The notes under the pieces are model-generated. The model saw nothing but the letters and a program-made list of their open reading frames with translations, was not told the DNA's origin and made no database searches. A stretch of 54,744 nucleotides of DNA from Alphaproteobacteria bacterium. Its GTDB lineage: Bacteria > Pseudomonadota > Alphaproteobacteria > Kiloniellales > DSM-21159. A program made the position numbers and the translations under genes. How positions within the stretch are numbered: the first letter of the stretch is position 1; each line of letters begins with the position of its first letter. Below, in pieces: positions 8,448 through 16,001 of this stretch. The stretch covers positions 1 through 54,744 of the forward strand of contig JAUILQ010000035.1 in the NCBI GenBank assembly GCA_030433005.1, read 5' to 3'.

Positions 8448-8483
8448 CTATATAAAAGCTGAATATATAATATCATGAATATG
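8448..8483. promoter_or_regulatory. AT-rich double operator between soxX and the SoxS-like gene
   Basis: A 36-base AT-rich block holds two elements. Bases 8449-8466 fit TATATNAAANNNGAATAT, matching 235-252. Bases 8462-8483 match 17 of 22 positions of 933-954. A consensus TATAAT at 8466-8471 is a good -10 for the rightward gene and would place its transcript start at or just before its ATG, and TATATA at 8449-8454 could serve soxX on the other strand. The placement over both promoters suggests repression by one regulator; which one is not shown by the sequence. Confidence 0.6.
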
Positions 8484-8897
8484 ACTGCTCCTCTCGCCCT
8501 GTTCCGCCGGATCGGCGCGGCGTCGCTCGTCGCGCTGCTGCCGCTCGCGCCGGTCGAGGCCGGCTCGCCGCCCACGGCCCGCGCCCAGCTCGTGATGTTC
8601 CAGGCGCCCGGCTGCGCCTGGTGCCGGCGCTGGGAGGCGGAGATCGGCGGCGCCTACGCGCGCAGCTGGGCGGGACGCCTGGCGCCGCTGCGCCGGGTCG
8701 ACATGGCGGCGGCCCGGCCGGCGGACCTCGCCGGCCTAGAGGGCATCCGCTTCAGCCCGACCTTCGTTCTGCTCCACGAGGGTGCGGAGGTCGGGCGCAT
8801 CGTCGGCTATCCCGGCGAGCACTTCTTCTGGCCGCTGCTCGAGGACCTGCTCGAGCGCGTCCCGGAGCCCGAGACGACGGCCGCGAAGGAGGACTGA
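8475..8897 (+). CDS. soxS: SoxS-like exported thioredoxin-fold protein
   Basis: A 140-residue protein with a short Sec-like signal peptide (hydrophobic LVALLPLAPVEAG) and a thioredoxin active site in APGCAWC (Cys47, Cys50) followed by RRWEAEI, typical of the small periplasmic SoxS thioredoxins that reactivate Sox proteins. There is no ribosome site ahead of ATG 8475 or ATG 8481, and a TATAAT at 8466-8471 lies immediately upstream, so the message may be leaderless with MTAPL as the true N-terminus. It diverges from soxX. The SoxS name is by similarity of the active-site region and by context. Confidence 0.7.
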   Translation: MNMTAPLALFRRIGAASLVALLPLAPVEAGSPPTARAQLVMFQAPGCAWCRRWEAEIGGAYARSWAGRLAPLRRVDMAAARPADLAGLEGIRFSPTFVLLHEGAEVGRIVGYPGEHFFWPLLEDLLERVPEPETTAAKED

Positions 8898-8951
8898 CGA
8901 CCGGGCGGCCGTGCCCCGCGGACCCGACCGCAACCTAGAGGGAGAGACGCC

Positions 8952-9470
8952 ATGTACCGCAGTCTTGCCGTTGCCGCCCTGCTCGCCCCCCTGCTCGTCG
9001 CCCTGGCCGGGGCCGGCAGCCCGGCCCGTGCCGAGGACGACGCGCTGGTCGGCTTCGAGGTCCTGGCTCCGGACCTGGCGGCCGAGCTGGCCCGCGAGAC
9101 GCTGGAGGCCTGCCGCGAGCAGGGCTTCCAGACCGCCGTCGCCGTGGTCGACCGCTTCGGCGTGCCGCAGGCCATGCTGCGCGACCGCTTCGCCGGTCCC
9201 CACACCCCGGACACCGCGACGCGCAAGGCCTGGACCGCCGTGTCCTTCCGCAGCGACACGCTGGAGCTCGCCGCCGCCACCGGCCCGGGGTCGCCGCAGG
9301 CCGGGGCGCGCGACATCACCGGCGCCCTGATGCTCGGCGGCGGCGTGCTGATCGAGGTCGCCGGCCAGACCGTCGGGGCGGTCGGGGTCTCCGGCGCGCC
9401 GTCGGGCGAGGAGGACGCGGCCTGCGCCGAGGCCGGCCTGGAAGCGATCCAGCACCGTCTGCCGCTGTAG
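8952..9470 (+). CDS. Exported HbpS/GlcG-family (DUF336) protein
   Basis: A 172-residue protein with a Sec signal peptide (residues 1-26, cleavage after ARA). The mature part has the GlcG/HbpS pattern: alternating strand and helix with AVAVVDRFGVPQAMLRD, TRKAWTAVSF and a GGGVLIEV...GAVGVSGAPSGEEDAACAEAG end. Family members bind haem, cobalamin or small ligands; the function in a sox setting is not known. A GGGAGAG ribosome site lies 6 bases before ATG 8952. It follows the SoxS-like gene by 54 bases on the same strand, so it is probably co-transcribed and under the same operator. Confidence 0.85.
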   Translation: MYRSLAVAALLAPLLVALAGAGSPARAEDDALVGFEVLAPDLAAELARETLEACREQGFQTAVAVVDRFGVPQAMLRDRFAGPHTPDTATRKAWTAVSFRSDTLELAAATGPGSPQAGARDITGALMLGGGVLIEVAGQTVGAVGVSGAPSGEEDAACAEAGLEAIQHRLPL

Positions 9471-9503
9471 GGCGGCGCCGGTAAGGGCGGAACCCGGGTC
9501 CGC

Positions 9504-10574
9504 TCAGAGCCAGCCGCGGCGCTTGAAGATCAGGTAGGGGATCAGCGCGGCGACGACCATGACCAGCAGGGCCAGCGGATAGCCGAACGGCCAGTCGAGC
9601 TCCGGCATGGCGCGGAAATTCATGCCGTAGATCGAGGCGACCAGCGTCGGCGGCATGATGATCACCGAGACCACCGAGATGATCTTGATGATGCCGTTCT
9701 GGTCGTTGGCGATCAGGCCGAGCACCGCATTGAGCAGGAAGTCGGCCTTGCCCGACAGGAAGTCGGTGTAGTCGGCCAGGGTCTCGACGTCGCGCACCAG
9801 GGTCTTGAGCCGGACCTGCGTCGCCTTGCTCAGGCTGTCGCCCTTCGCCCCGCCCTTCGCGCCCGGCGCGGCCCTGTCGAGCTCCTGGCGCCCGACGGTC
9901 GAGACGTAGAGCAGCGCGCGCTCGATGGTCGAGAGCGATTCGCGGGCCTTGCCGGTCAGGTCGGCGATGCGTCCCAGGCCGGCGAGCATGCCGGTGTAGT
10001 CGCGCGCGCCGGGCCGCCCGCCCGGCTTGGGTCCGCCCGGCTTGCCCCCGCCCGGCCTGGCGAAGACGCTGCGGCCGATGCCGTCGAGCTCGGCGCCCTG
10101 CAGCTCAAGAACGTCGGCGACCCGGTCGATCAGGGCGTCGAGCAGGCCGGCCAGGGTCGTCTGGGCGCCGTGGCAGCTCTCGGGATTCCGCCGCACGTAC
10201 TGGGCGAAGGTCTTGAACGGCAGCGGGTCGGCGTAGCGCAGGGTCAGCAGGCGCTCGCGGGTCAGCACGAAGGTGATCGGCGTCGTCTGCGGCGTGTCGC
10301 TGTCGGCCTTGAGCAGCGCCGTGACCGTCAGGTAGATCGCCTCGCCCTCGCGGTAGAGCCTGCTCGAGGGCTCGATCTCGCTGGCCTCCTCGCGCGTCGG
10401 CAGAAAGATCCAGAGCGCGGATTCCAGGGCCTGGCGCTCCTCGTCGCTCGGCGAGACCGCGTCGATCCAGACGGCGTCGTCGGCGATCACCTCGCCGGTC
10501 GAGAAGTCGGAGTGCTCGACCGACGGCTCGCCGCCGCCGGCCGGCGCCTCGATATGGCGATAGACGTGGATCAT
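9504..10574 (-). CDS. CorA-family divalent cation transporter
   Basis: A 356-residue CorA-type inner-membrane channel for magnesium or related divalent ions. The signature GMN (residues 317-319, in SIYGMNF) closes the first of two C-terminal membrane segments; the second ends in a basic tail (FKRRGWL). The large N-terminal cytoplasmic domain contains an unusual Gly/Pro/Lys-rich insert (about residues 172-190, three GGxKPGG-like units) and a second Gly/Lys-rich stretch (about 236-246). The family includes zinc exporters of the ZntB kind, so the ion is not certain. It stands alone: convergent with the HbpS-like gene (33 bases apart) and 91 bases from the downstream end of the kinase gene on the same strand. 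Confidence 0.9.
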   Translation of the reverse strand: MIHVYRHIEAPAGGGEPSVEHSDFSTGEVIADDAVWIDAVSPSDEERQALESALWIFLPTREEASEIEPSSRLYREGEAIYLTVTALLKADSDTPQTTPITFVLTRERLLTLRYADPLPFKTFAQYVRRNPESCHGAQTTLAGLLDALIDRVADVLELQGAELDGIGRSVFARPGGGKPGGPKPGGRPGARDYTGMLAGLGRIADLTGKARESLSTIERALLYVSTVGRQELDRAAPGAKGGAKGDSLSKATQVRLKTLVRDVETLADYTDFLSGKADFLLNAVLGLIANDQNGIIKIISVVSVIIMPPTLVASIYGMNFRAMPELDWPFGYPLALLVMVVAALIPYLIFKRRGWL

Positions 10575-10665
10575 CGTCAGGTCCCCCGTTGCCCGCTCCT
10601 TTTGGCAAAGGCCGGCGGACGGGGGAAGGGCCTAGCGCGGCCGGGGCCGCGGCAGCCTGCCGGCC

Positions 10666-12078
10666 TCAGGGGATCTCCTCGGGCAGCCCGACCTTCTTAA
10701 GCGCCTGCTTCTGGCGTTTGGCCAGGGCCTCGGCGTCGAAGCCGGCGGTCAGCTCGTTGAACACGCGGTGCCAGTTGATCCTGGCGTCGAGGTGCAGGAA
10801 CACCGAACCCAGGCCAATCGCGGCGCGGTCCATCAGCACGAACTCGCGTGGCGGCTTGACCCCGCCCAGGCGCTTCAGCTCCTTGTGGACCTGGCCGACG
10901 GCCTCGGCCCCGGCCTCCGAGTTGCGCTCGCCCATGATCGACTGGATCCGGTCCTCGAGCAGCGGCTTGTAGAGGAAACGCGCCCAGATGTTCAGCGCCT
11001 GCATCAGGTCGGGCTTGTCGGCGATGCCCTCGAAGCCCCACGACTCGTAGGCGCGGATCGCCAGCTCGTCGCTGTCCTGCTCGAAGGCCTGGTAGAGCTC
11101 GATGACGCCGCGCACGAAGCCGGGCCGGAACACCCGGATGCAGCCGAAGTCGAGCAGGTTGACGCCGCCGTCGGCACGCACCGAGTAGTTGCCCAGGTGC
11201 GGGTCGCCGTGGATCACCCCGTAGTAGTAGAAGGGCACGTACCAGGCCCGGAACATGTTGAGCGCGATCTCGTTGCGCCGCTCCTGGTCGTCCTCCTGCT
11301 TGGCCCGGGCCGCGGCGTCGAGCAGCGGCTCGCCGTCCAGCCAGGTCATGGTCAGCAGGCGGCGCGTCGTCAGGTCGGGCAGCGGCTCGGGCACGGTAAC
11401 GCCCGGCTCCTCGGCCAGCATCAGGCGGTAGAGCGCCATGTGCTTGGCCTCGCGCTCGTAGTCCAGCTCCTCGCGCAGCCGCGCCGTCAGCTCGGCATAG
11501 ATGTCCGAGGTGTCGATGGCGCGGTCGTACTGGCGGTAGACCGAGAAGGCCAGGCGCAGCTGCTGGACGTCGGCCTCGACCGCCGAGGCCATGTCCGGGT
11601 ACTGCAGCTTGCAGGCCAGCGTCCGGCCGTCCTTCTCGGCGCGGTGGACCTGGCCGAGCGAGGCCGCGGCCGCGGCCTCCCGGCCGAAGGAGTCGAAGCG
11701 CTTCTCCCAGCCGGCGCCGAGCTCGGTGCGCATGCGCCGGCGCACGAAGGGCCAGCCCATCGGCGGCGCGTTGGACTGCAGCTGGCGCAGCTCCTCCGCA
11801 TACTCGCGGGGCAGCGCCTCCGGGATGGTCGCCAGGATCTGCGCCGCCTTCATCAGCGGGCCCTTGAGGCCGCCGAGCGCGGTCTTGAGCTGCTGGGAGT
11901 GGCGGCCGCGGTCGAGCCGGGTGCCGAAGACCCGGCTGCCGGCGAGCTGGGCGGCCAGCCAGCCGACCTCGCCGCCGACCTGGGCGAAGCGCCGCACGCG
12001 GCCGCTCAGCCGCGCATCCTCGTCGCCGTAGCCGCGCTCGTTCCGCTCCGCCTCGTCCGTCGTGTCGTGTTCGCTCAT
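10666..12078 (-). CDS. AarF/ABC1/UbiB-family atypical kinase
   Basis: A 470-residue ABC1/UbiB protein-kinase-like protein; members act in quinone or lipid metabolism and hydrolyse or bind ATP. Visible elements are the Ala-rich nucleotide loop AAAASLGQVHRA, the VAIK-type lysine in ACKLQYP, the catalytic-loop region HGDPHLGNY and the metal-binding LLDFG. The KxGQ signature of the family reads KAAQ here (Lys77-Gln80), so the glycine is changed. No obvious C-terminal membrane segments are seen, unlike UbiB itself. The gene diverges from the histidine kinase gene across a 124-base region with an AT-richer core. Confidence 0.85.
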   Translation of the reverse strand: MSEHDTTDEAERNERGYGDEDARLSGRVRRFAQVGGEVGWLAAQLAGSRVFGTRLDRGRHSQQLKTALGGLKGPLMKAAQILATIPEALPREYAEELRQLQSNAPPMGWPFVRRRMRTELGAGWEKRFDSFGREAAAAASLGQVHRAEKDGRTLACKLQYPDMASAVEADVQQLRLAFSVYRQYDRAIDTSDIYAELTARLREELDYEREAKHMALYRLMLAEEPGVTVPEPLPDLTTRRLLTMTWLDGEPLLDAAARAKQEDDQERRNEIALNMFRAWYVPFYYYGVIHGDPHLGNYSVRADGGVNLLDFGCIRVFRPGFVRGVIELYQAFEQDSDELAIRAYESWGFEGIADKPDLMQALNIWARFLYKPLLEDRIQSIMGERNSEAGAEAVGQVHKELKRLGGVKPPREFVLMDRAAIGLGSVFLHLDARINWHRVFNELTAGFDAEALAKRQKQALKKVGLPEEIP

Positions 12079-12202
12079 GGCCGAGGAAATGGGGTCGCCG
12101 GGGGCGAAGTCCAGCAGCGTCGCGGGCGGTGCGGCGCCCCGCCGCCGCGGCCCTGGCGCGAGCCATGGTATAGGAATTCTTAACAGAGTTGTGTGCTACT
12201 GA

Positions 12203-14080
12203 ATGTCGAGCCGCGGCTCCCCCCCGGCACCGCCCGAAGCCGCCCCCCGTCGTCTTCCCCGATCGCCCCTTGCCGACGCCACGCATGCTGCCGCCCGCCC
12301 GAGCGTACGAGACGCCGCCATGCCGGCCCTGAGCCTGCCGTTGCCGCGGGCACGCGCCTGGCGACGCTCGCCGCTCTGGCGCAAGGCCGGCCTGCGGCTC
12401 GCGCTGCTGCTGCTGCTCTGCGCCGCCGGCGCCTTCCTGGCCGAGCAGCTGGCGCACCAGGACACCCTCACCCGCGCCCGGAGCGAGACCGCCGAGCAGC
12501 TCGGCGACCTGCGGGTCGCCCTGGAGCGCGCGTTGAGCAGCGACGTCCAGCGGGTCCGCGGTCTGGTCGCCTACACCCGCGACAATCCGGAGCTGGACCA
12601 GGCCGAGTTCGCACAGCTCGCCCAGTACCTGCTCTCGGACAGCGAGGGAGCGATCCGCAACCTCGCCCTCGCCCGGGACCTGGTGATCTCCCACGTCTAT
12701 CCGTTGGCGGGCAACGAGCGGGCCCTCGGCCTGGACTATCGCCGCAACGAGGTCCAGTGGCCGCTCGTCGAGCAGGCGATCCGCCAGAACGACATCACCG
12801 TCGCGGGGCCCCTGGAGCTGGTCCAGGGCGGCATCGGCGTGATCGCCCGCTTCCCGATCTTCCTGCCGGTGATCGGCCCCTCGGATCCGCCCGAGCGAGG
12901 ACCGCTCTGGGGCGTCGCCTCGATGGCCATCGACTTCCCGGCGCTGCTCGAACGGGTCGACCTGCCCCGCTTCCAGAAGGACGTGACGATCGTGTTCTAC
13001 GGCCGCGACGGCACGGGGCGCGCCGGCGCGCCGTTCCTCGGCGATCCCGAGGCGCTCGCCGAGCGGCCCGTCGCCCTGGAGGTCCAGCTGGCCAGCGGCA
13101 GCTGGATCATCGAGGGGACACCGCACGGCGGCTGGCCGGGCCATTCCGACTATCTCTGGGAGATCGTCGTGGCGGCCACCGCCGTCCTGCTGGTCGGGCT
13201 CGGCCTGATCGCCTGGAACCTCCGCTTCGAGACCCGCCTGGTCGACGCCGCGGCGGCGCTCGAGCAGGCCCGCGAGGAGGCCGAGACGGCCCGGCGCACG
13301 GCCGAGCAGGCGAACCGCGCCAAAACGCTGTTCCTGTCGAACATGAGCCACGAGCTGCGCACGCCGCTGAACGCGATCATCGGCTTCACCGAGATCATGG
13401 AGCAGGGCACCTTCGGCCAGATCGGGAATCCCCGCTACCGGGCCTACGTCAGCGACATCTACCGCTCGTCGCGCCATCTCTTCGAGCTGATCAACGACAT
13501 CCTCGACATCTCGCGCATCGAATCCGGCGACGTCGCGGTGCGCGACGGCGAGATCGAGCTGGACAAGGCGATCGGCGGCGCCGTCCACCTGCTCGGCAGT
13601 CGCGTCGCGGAGAAGCGGATCGCGCTGTCCACGGAGATCGCGGAGCCGGCCCCGCGGCTGCGCGGCGATGCGACCCTGGTGCGCCAGGTCCTGGTCAACA
13701 TCGTCGGCAATGCGCTGAAGTACACGCCGGCCGGCGGCGCGGTGGAGATCGCCGCCGGGCTGGCCCCCGACGGCGCCGTCGTCGTGCGGGTCACCGACAG
13801 CGGCCCCGGCATCCAGCCGCATCTGGTCCACAAGGCGCTGGAGCCCTTCGTCCAGCTCAACCGCGCCCACGACGTCGCGCACGAAGGCACCGGCCTCGGC
13901 CTGCCGATCGCCAAGCGCCTGATGGAGGCCCACGGCGGCCGTCTCTCGATCCTGCCGCGCGAGCCCGCGGCCGGCGGCCGGGACGGAAGCGGCGGCACCA
14001 GCATCGTGCTCGAGTTCCCTGCCGAGCGCACGCTGCCGGCGGCGGCCGCTGTATCGGCGCTGCCCGGCGCGGCCGACTGA
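12203..14080 (+). CDS. CHASE-domain sensor histidine kinase
   Basis: A 625-residue membrane kinase. A membrane segment at about residues 57-76 is followed by an extracytoplasmic domain resembling CHASE (GIGVIARFPIF near residue 210), a second membrane segment near 320, a short coiled coil, HisKA with phospho-acceptor His383 in MSHELRTPLNA, and an ATPase domain with N box (NIVGNALKYTP), DSGPGI and GTGLGLPIAKRL. There is no receiver domain and no response regulator next to it. The region at 12170-12200 before ATG 12203 is AT-richer (ATAGGAATTCTTAAC) and could hold the promoter; ATG 12320 is a credible alternative start that removes 39 atypical residues. The ligand is not evident. Confidence 0.85.
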   Translation: MSSRGSPPAPPEAAPRRLPRSPLADATHAAARPSVRDAAMPALSLPLPRARAWRRSPLWRKAGLRLALLLLLCAAGAFLAEQLAHQDTLTRARSETAEQLGDLRVALERALSSDVQRVRGLVAYTRDNPELDQAEFAQLAQYLLSDSEGAIRNLALARDLVISHVYPLAGNERALGLDYRRNEVQWPLVEQAIRQNDITVAGPLELVQGGIGVIARFPIFLPVIGPSDPPERGPLWGVASMAIDFPALLERVDLPRFQKDVTIVFYGRDGTGRAGAPFLGDPEALAERPVALEVQLASGSWIIEGTPHGGWPGHSDYLWEIVVAATAVLLVGLGLIAWNLRFETRLVDAAAALEQAREEAETARRTAEQANRAKTLFLSNMSHELRTPLNAIIGFTEIMEQGTFGQIGNPRYRAYVSDIYRSSRHLFELINDILDISRIESGDVAVRDGEIELDKAIGGAVHLLGSRVAEKRIALSTEIAEPAPRLRGDATLVRQVLVNIVGNALKYTPAGGAVEIAAGLAPDGAVVVRVTDSGPGIQPHLVHKALEPFVQLNRAHDVAHEGTGLGLPIAKRLMEAHGGRLSILPREPAAGGRDGSGGTSIVLEFPAERTLPAAAAVSALPGAAD

Positions 14081-14184
14081 CGCCGGGCAGCAACGGGTGG
14101 CGGGCCGGGCATTGAACCGCCGGCCCGGCGCTGGGATCATGGCGTTCGACCTGCGCCCGGCCCACTGCTCCCGAGGGAGGCCCG

Positions 14185-14508
14185 ATGTACATCGCCATGA
14201 ACCGCTTCAGGATCGTCCGCGGCCAGGAGGCCGCCTTCGAGGAGGTCTGGCGCAGCCGCGACAGCCACCTCAAGGGGGTCCCGGGCTTCGGCTCCTTCCA
14301 GCTGCTCAAGGGCCCGGAGCGCGAGGACCACACGCTCTACTCCTCGCACACGATCTGGCGCTCGCGGCAGGACTTCGAGGCCTGGACCCGCTCCGAGGCC
14401 TTCCGCCTCGCCCACGCGAACGCCGGCGACAACCGCCACCTCTACCTCGGCCATCCCGAGTTCGAGGGCTTCGAGGTGGTCGAAGGCACGGAGGAGAGCG
14501 CCGGCTGA
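14185..14508 (+). CDS. IsdG/ABM-family monooxygenase, possible haem-degrading enzyme
   Basis: A 107-residue single-domain ferredoxin-fold protein of the antibiotic-biosynthesis-monooxygenase family. Asn6, Trp67 and His77 are spaced as the Asn-Trp-His catalytic triad of IsdG-type haem monooxygenases, and the segment VPGFGSFQLLKGPE matches the family core. That makes haem breakdown and iron release a plausible role, though other ABM proteins oxidise aromatic substrates. No signal peptide is present, so it acts in the cytoplasm. The start ATG 14185 follows a GGGAGG ribosome site. It precedes the unknown gene at 14534 by 25 bases and may be co-transcribed with it. No iron box was recognised upstream. 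Confidence 0.8.
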   Translation: MYIAMNRFRIVRGQEAAFEEVWRSRDSHLKGVPGFGSFQLLKGPEREDHTLYSSHTIWRSRQDFEAWTRSEAFRLAHANAGDNRHLYLGHPEFEGFEVVEGTEESAG

Positions 14509-14533
14509 GCGGCCGGCCCGGACGGGAGGCGGA

Positions 14534-15088
14534 ATGACCGACGAGACGGAAGGACCGGCGAAGGCCGAACGGGTCGAGTCCGCCCAGGTCGACCCGGACG
14601 TGCGCAACGCCCTCGGCATCGACGATATCGCGGCCGCGGTCGGCATCACCACGGCCACAGCGAAGGCCGGCAAGGCCATCTACGCACACGTCAGGCCCGA
14701 GGTGCCGCTGACGGTCACGGTCGTCGACTCCAAATCCAGGCTCAACGACCGGATCGCCACGCTCTCCATCGCCAACGTCTCCAAGCACGGGGTCTATCTC
14801 GAGGCGATTGAAAGCGAGGATCTGGCGTCGTTCACCGTGATGCGGCCACCGAAAGTCGGCATGGGCGCCCGGCGCGAGAAGTCAGGCGAAGACCTGCCCA
14901 CGCTCATCAAGCACAACGCAAGCGTGACGGTGGAGCTCTTGTTCCGGATCCCTCGCTCTTCGGAGCTGTTCGGCAGCCCGATGCGGATCGTGCGCATCGG
15001 TTACTGCTGGCTGTCCGAGGCGAAGCCCAATCGGGTCATCGAGGTGCCGGTCGCGATCCGCTGGCCCGGTTCCTTCCGGATGCCCTGA
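14534..15088 (+). CDS. Unknown protein, predicted beta-rich
   Basis: A 184-residue protein not assigned to any family I recognise. A charged N-terminus precedes a GIDDIAAAVGITTATAKAG segment and then a beta-strand-rich domain with immunoglobulin-like spacing (LTVTVVDSKSRLNDRIATLSIANVS). No signal peptide or membrane segment is seen. The ribosome site GGGAGG is good and the gene sits 25 bases after the IsdG-like gene and 7 bases before meaB, so it appears to belong to one transcription unit. By manual count, several 60-base rows here are 58-68 percent GC, below the neighbouring genes, which hints at a more recent origin. Confidence 0.75.
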   Translation: MTDETEGPAKAERVESAQVDPDVRNALGIDDIAAAVGITTATAKAGKAIYAHVRPEVPLTVTVVDSKSRLNDRIATLSIANVSKHGVYLEAIESEDLASFTVMRPPKVGMGARREKSGEDLPTLIKHNASVTVELLFRIPRSSELFGSPMRIVRIGYCWLSEAKPNRVIEVPVAIRWPGSFRMP

Positions 15089-15095
15089 GCCGGCC

Positions 15096-16001
15096 ATGGC
15101 GACAGATCTCGCCTCGCTCCGCGACGGCGGCAAGGCGGCGCTGGCGCGCGCCCTGGCCCGGCTCGAGAGCGCGCCGGAGGCGGCCGGGGTCGTGGCCCTG
15201 CTGGAGGAGGCCTACGCTGCCCCGCGGGCCCAGGTGATCGGCCTGACCGGGCCGCCGGGGGTCGGCAAGTCGACGCTGAGCGGCCGCCTGATCCAGGCCT
15301 ACCGGGCGCGCGGCGAGAGCGTCGGGGTAATCGCCGTCGACCCTTCCTCGCGGCGCTCCGGCGGGGCGCTGCTCGGCGACCGCCTGCGCCTGCGCAGCGA
15401 CGCCGAGGATACCGGCCTGTTCGTGCGCTCGATGGCGGCGCGCGACCGGCTGGGCGGGCTCGCCGAGATCACCTGGTCGGCGGCGATCCTGATGCGCGCG
15501 CTGTTCGACCGGGTGCTGGTCGAGACCGTCGGGGTCGGGCAGTCGGAGACCGACGTCGCGGGCCTGGCCGACACGGTGGTCTTCTGCGTGCAGCCCGGCA
15601 GCGGCGATTCGCTGCAGTTCATGAAGGCAGGCATCGTCGAGATCCCGCAGGTCGCCGTGGTCACCAAGGCCGACATGGGCGCCGTCGCGCAGCGCGCGCT
15701 GAGCGACCTCTCGGGCGCGCTCGGCCTGGCCGAGCCGGAGGACGGCTGGCCGGTGCGCAGCCTGGCGCTGTCGGCCGAGAGCGGCAGCGGGGTCGAGGCG
15801 CTGCTGGAGGCGCTCGACGCGCACTTCGCCTGGCTCGGGACCGGCGGCCGCCTGGCGGCACGCCGCCACGCCCAGGCCGAGCACTGGCTGCGCGAGGCGA
15901 TCCGCGAGCGTTACGGCCGCGAGGGCCTGAAGGCGCGCGGCCGGCTGTCGCTGACCGCTGGTCAGGCGCCCTTCGCGCTGGCCGGCGCGCCGCCCGCCTG
16001 A
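15096..16001 (+). CDS. meaB: MeaB/ArgK-type G3E GTPase
   Basis: A 301-residue P-loop GTPase. The Walker A motif GPPGVGKST is at about residues 52-60, followed by IAVDPSSRRSGGALLGDR, VETVGVGQSE and the guanine-specificity region TKAD. MeaB chaperones methylmalonyl-CoA mutase: it gates delivery of adenosylcobalamin and protects the mutase from inactivation. The mutase genes are not in this window. The start ATG at 15096 lies 7 bases after the previous gene. The last 40 bases overlap the convergent ygfZ gene end-to-end, so one of the two C-termini may be variable. Confidence 0.9.
   Translation: MATDLASLRDGGKAALARALARLESAPEAAGVVALLEEAYAAPRAQVIGLTGPPGVGKSTLSGRLIQAYRARGESVGVIAVDPSSRRSGGALLGDRLRLRSDAEDTGLFVRSMAARDRLGGLAEITWSAAILMRALFDRVLVETVGVGQSETDVAGLADTVVFCVQPGSGDSLQFMKAGIVEIPQVAVVTKADMGAVAQRALSDLSGALGLAEPEDGWPVRSLALSAESGSGVEALLEALDAHFAWLGTGGRLAARRHAQAEHWLREAIRERYGREGLKARGRLSLTAGQAPFALAGAPPA

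Noticed and set aside
10697..14140. An 1147-codon open frame on the minus strand
   Set aside because: It covers the AarF and histidine kinase genes in other frames; the real genes have complete motifs and ribosome sites.
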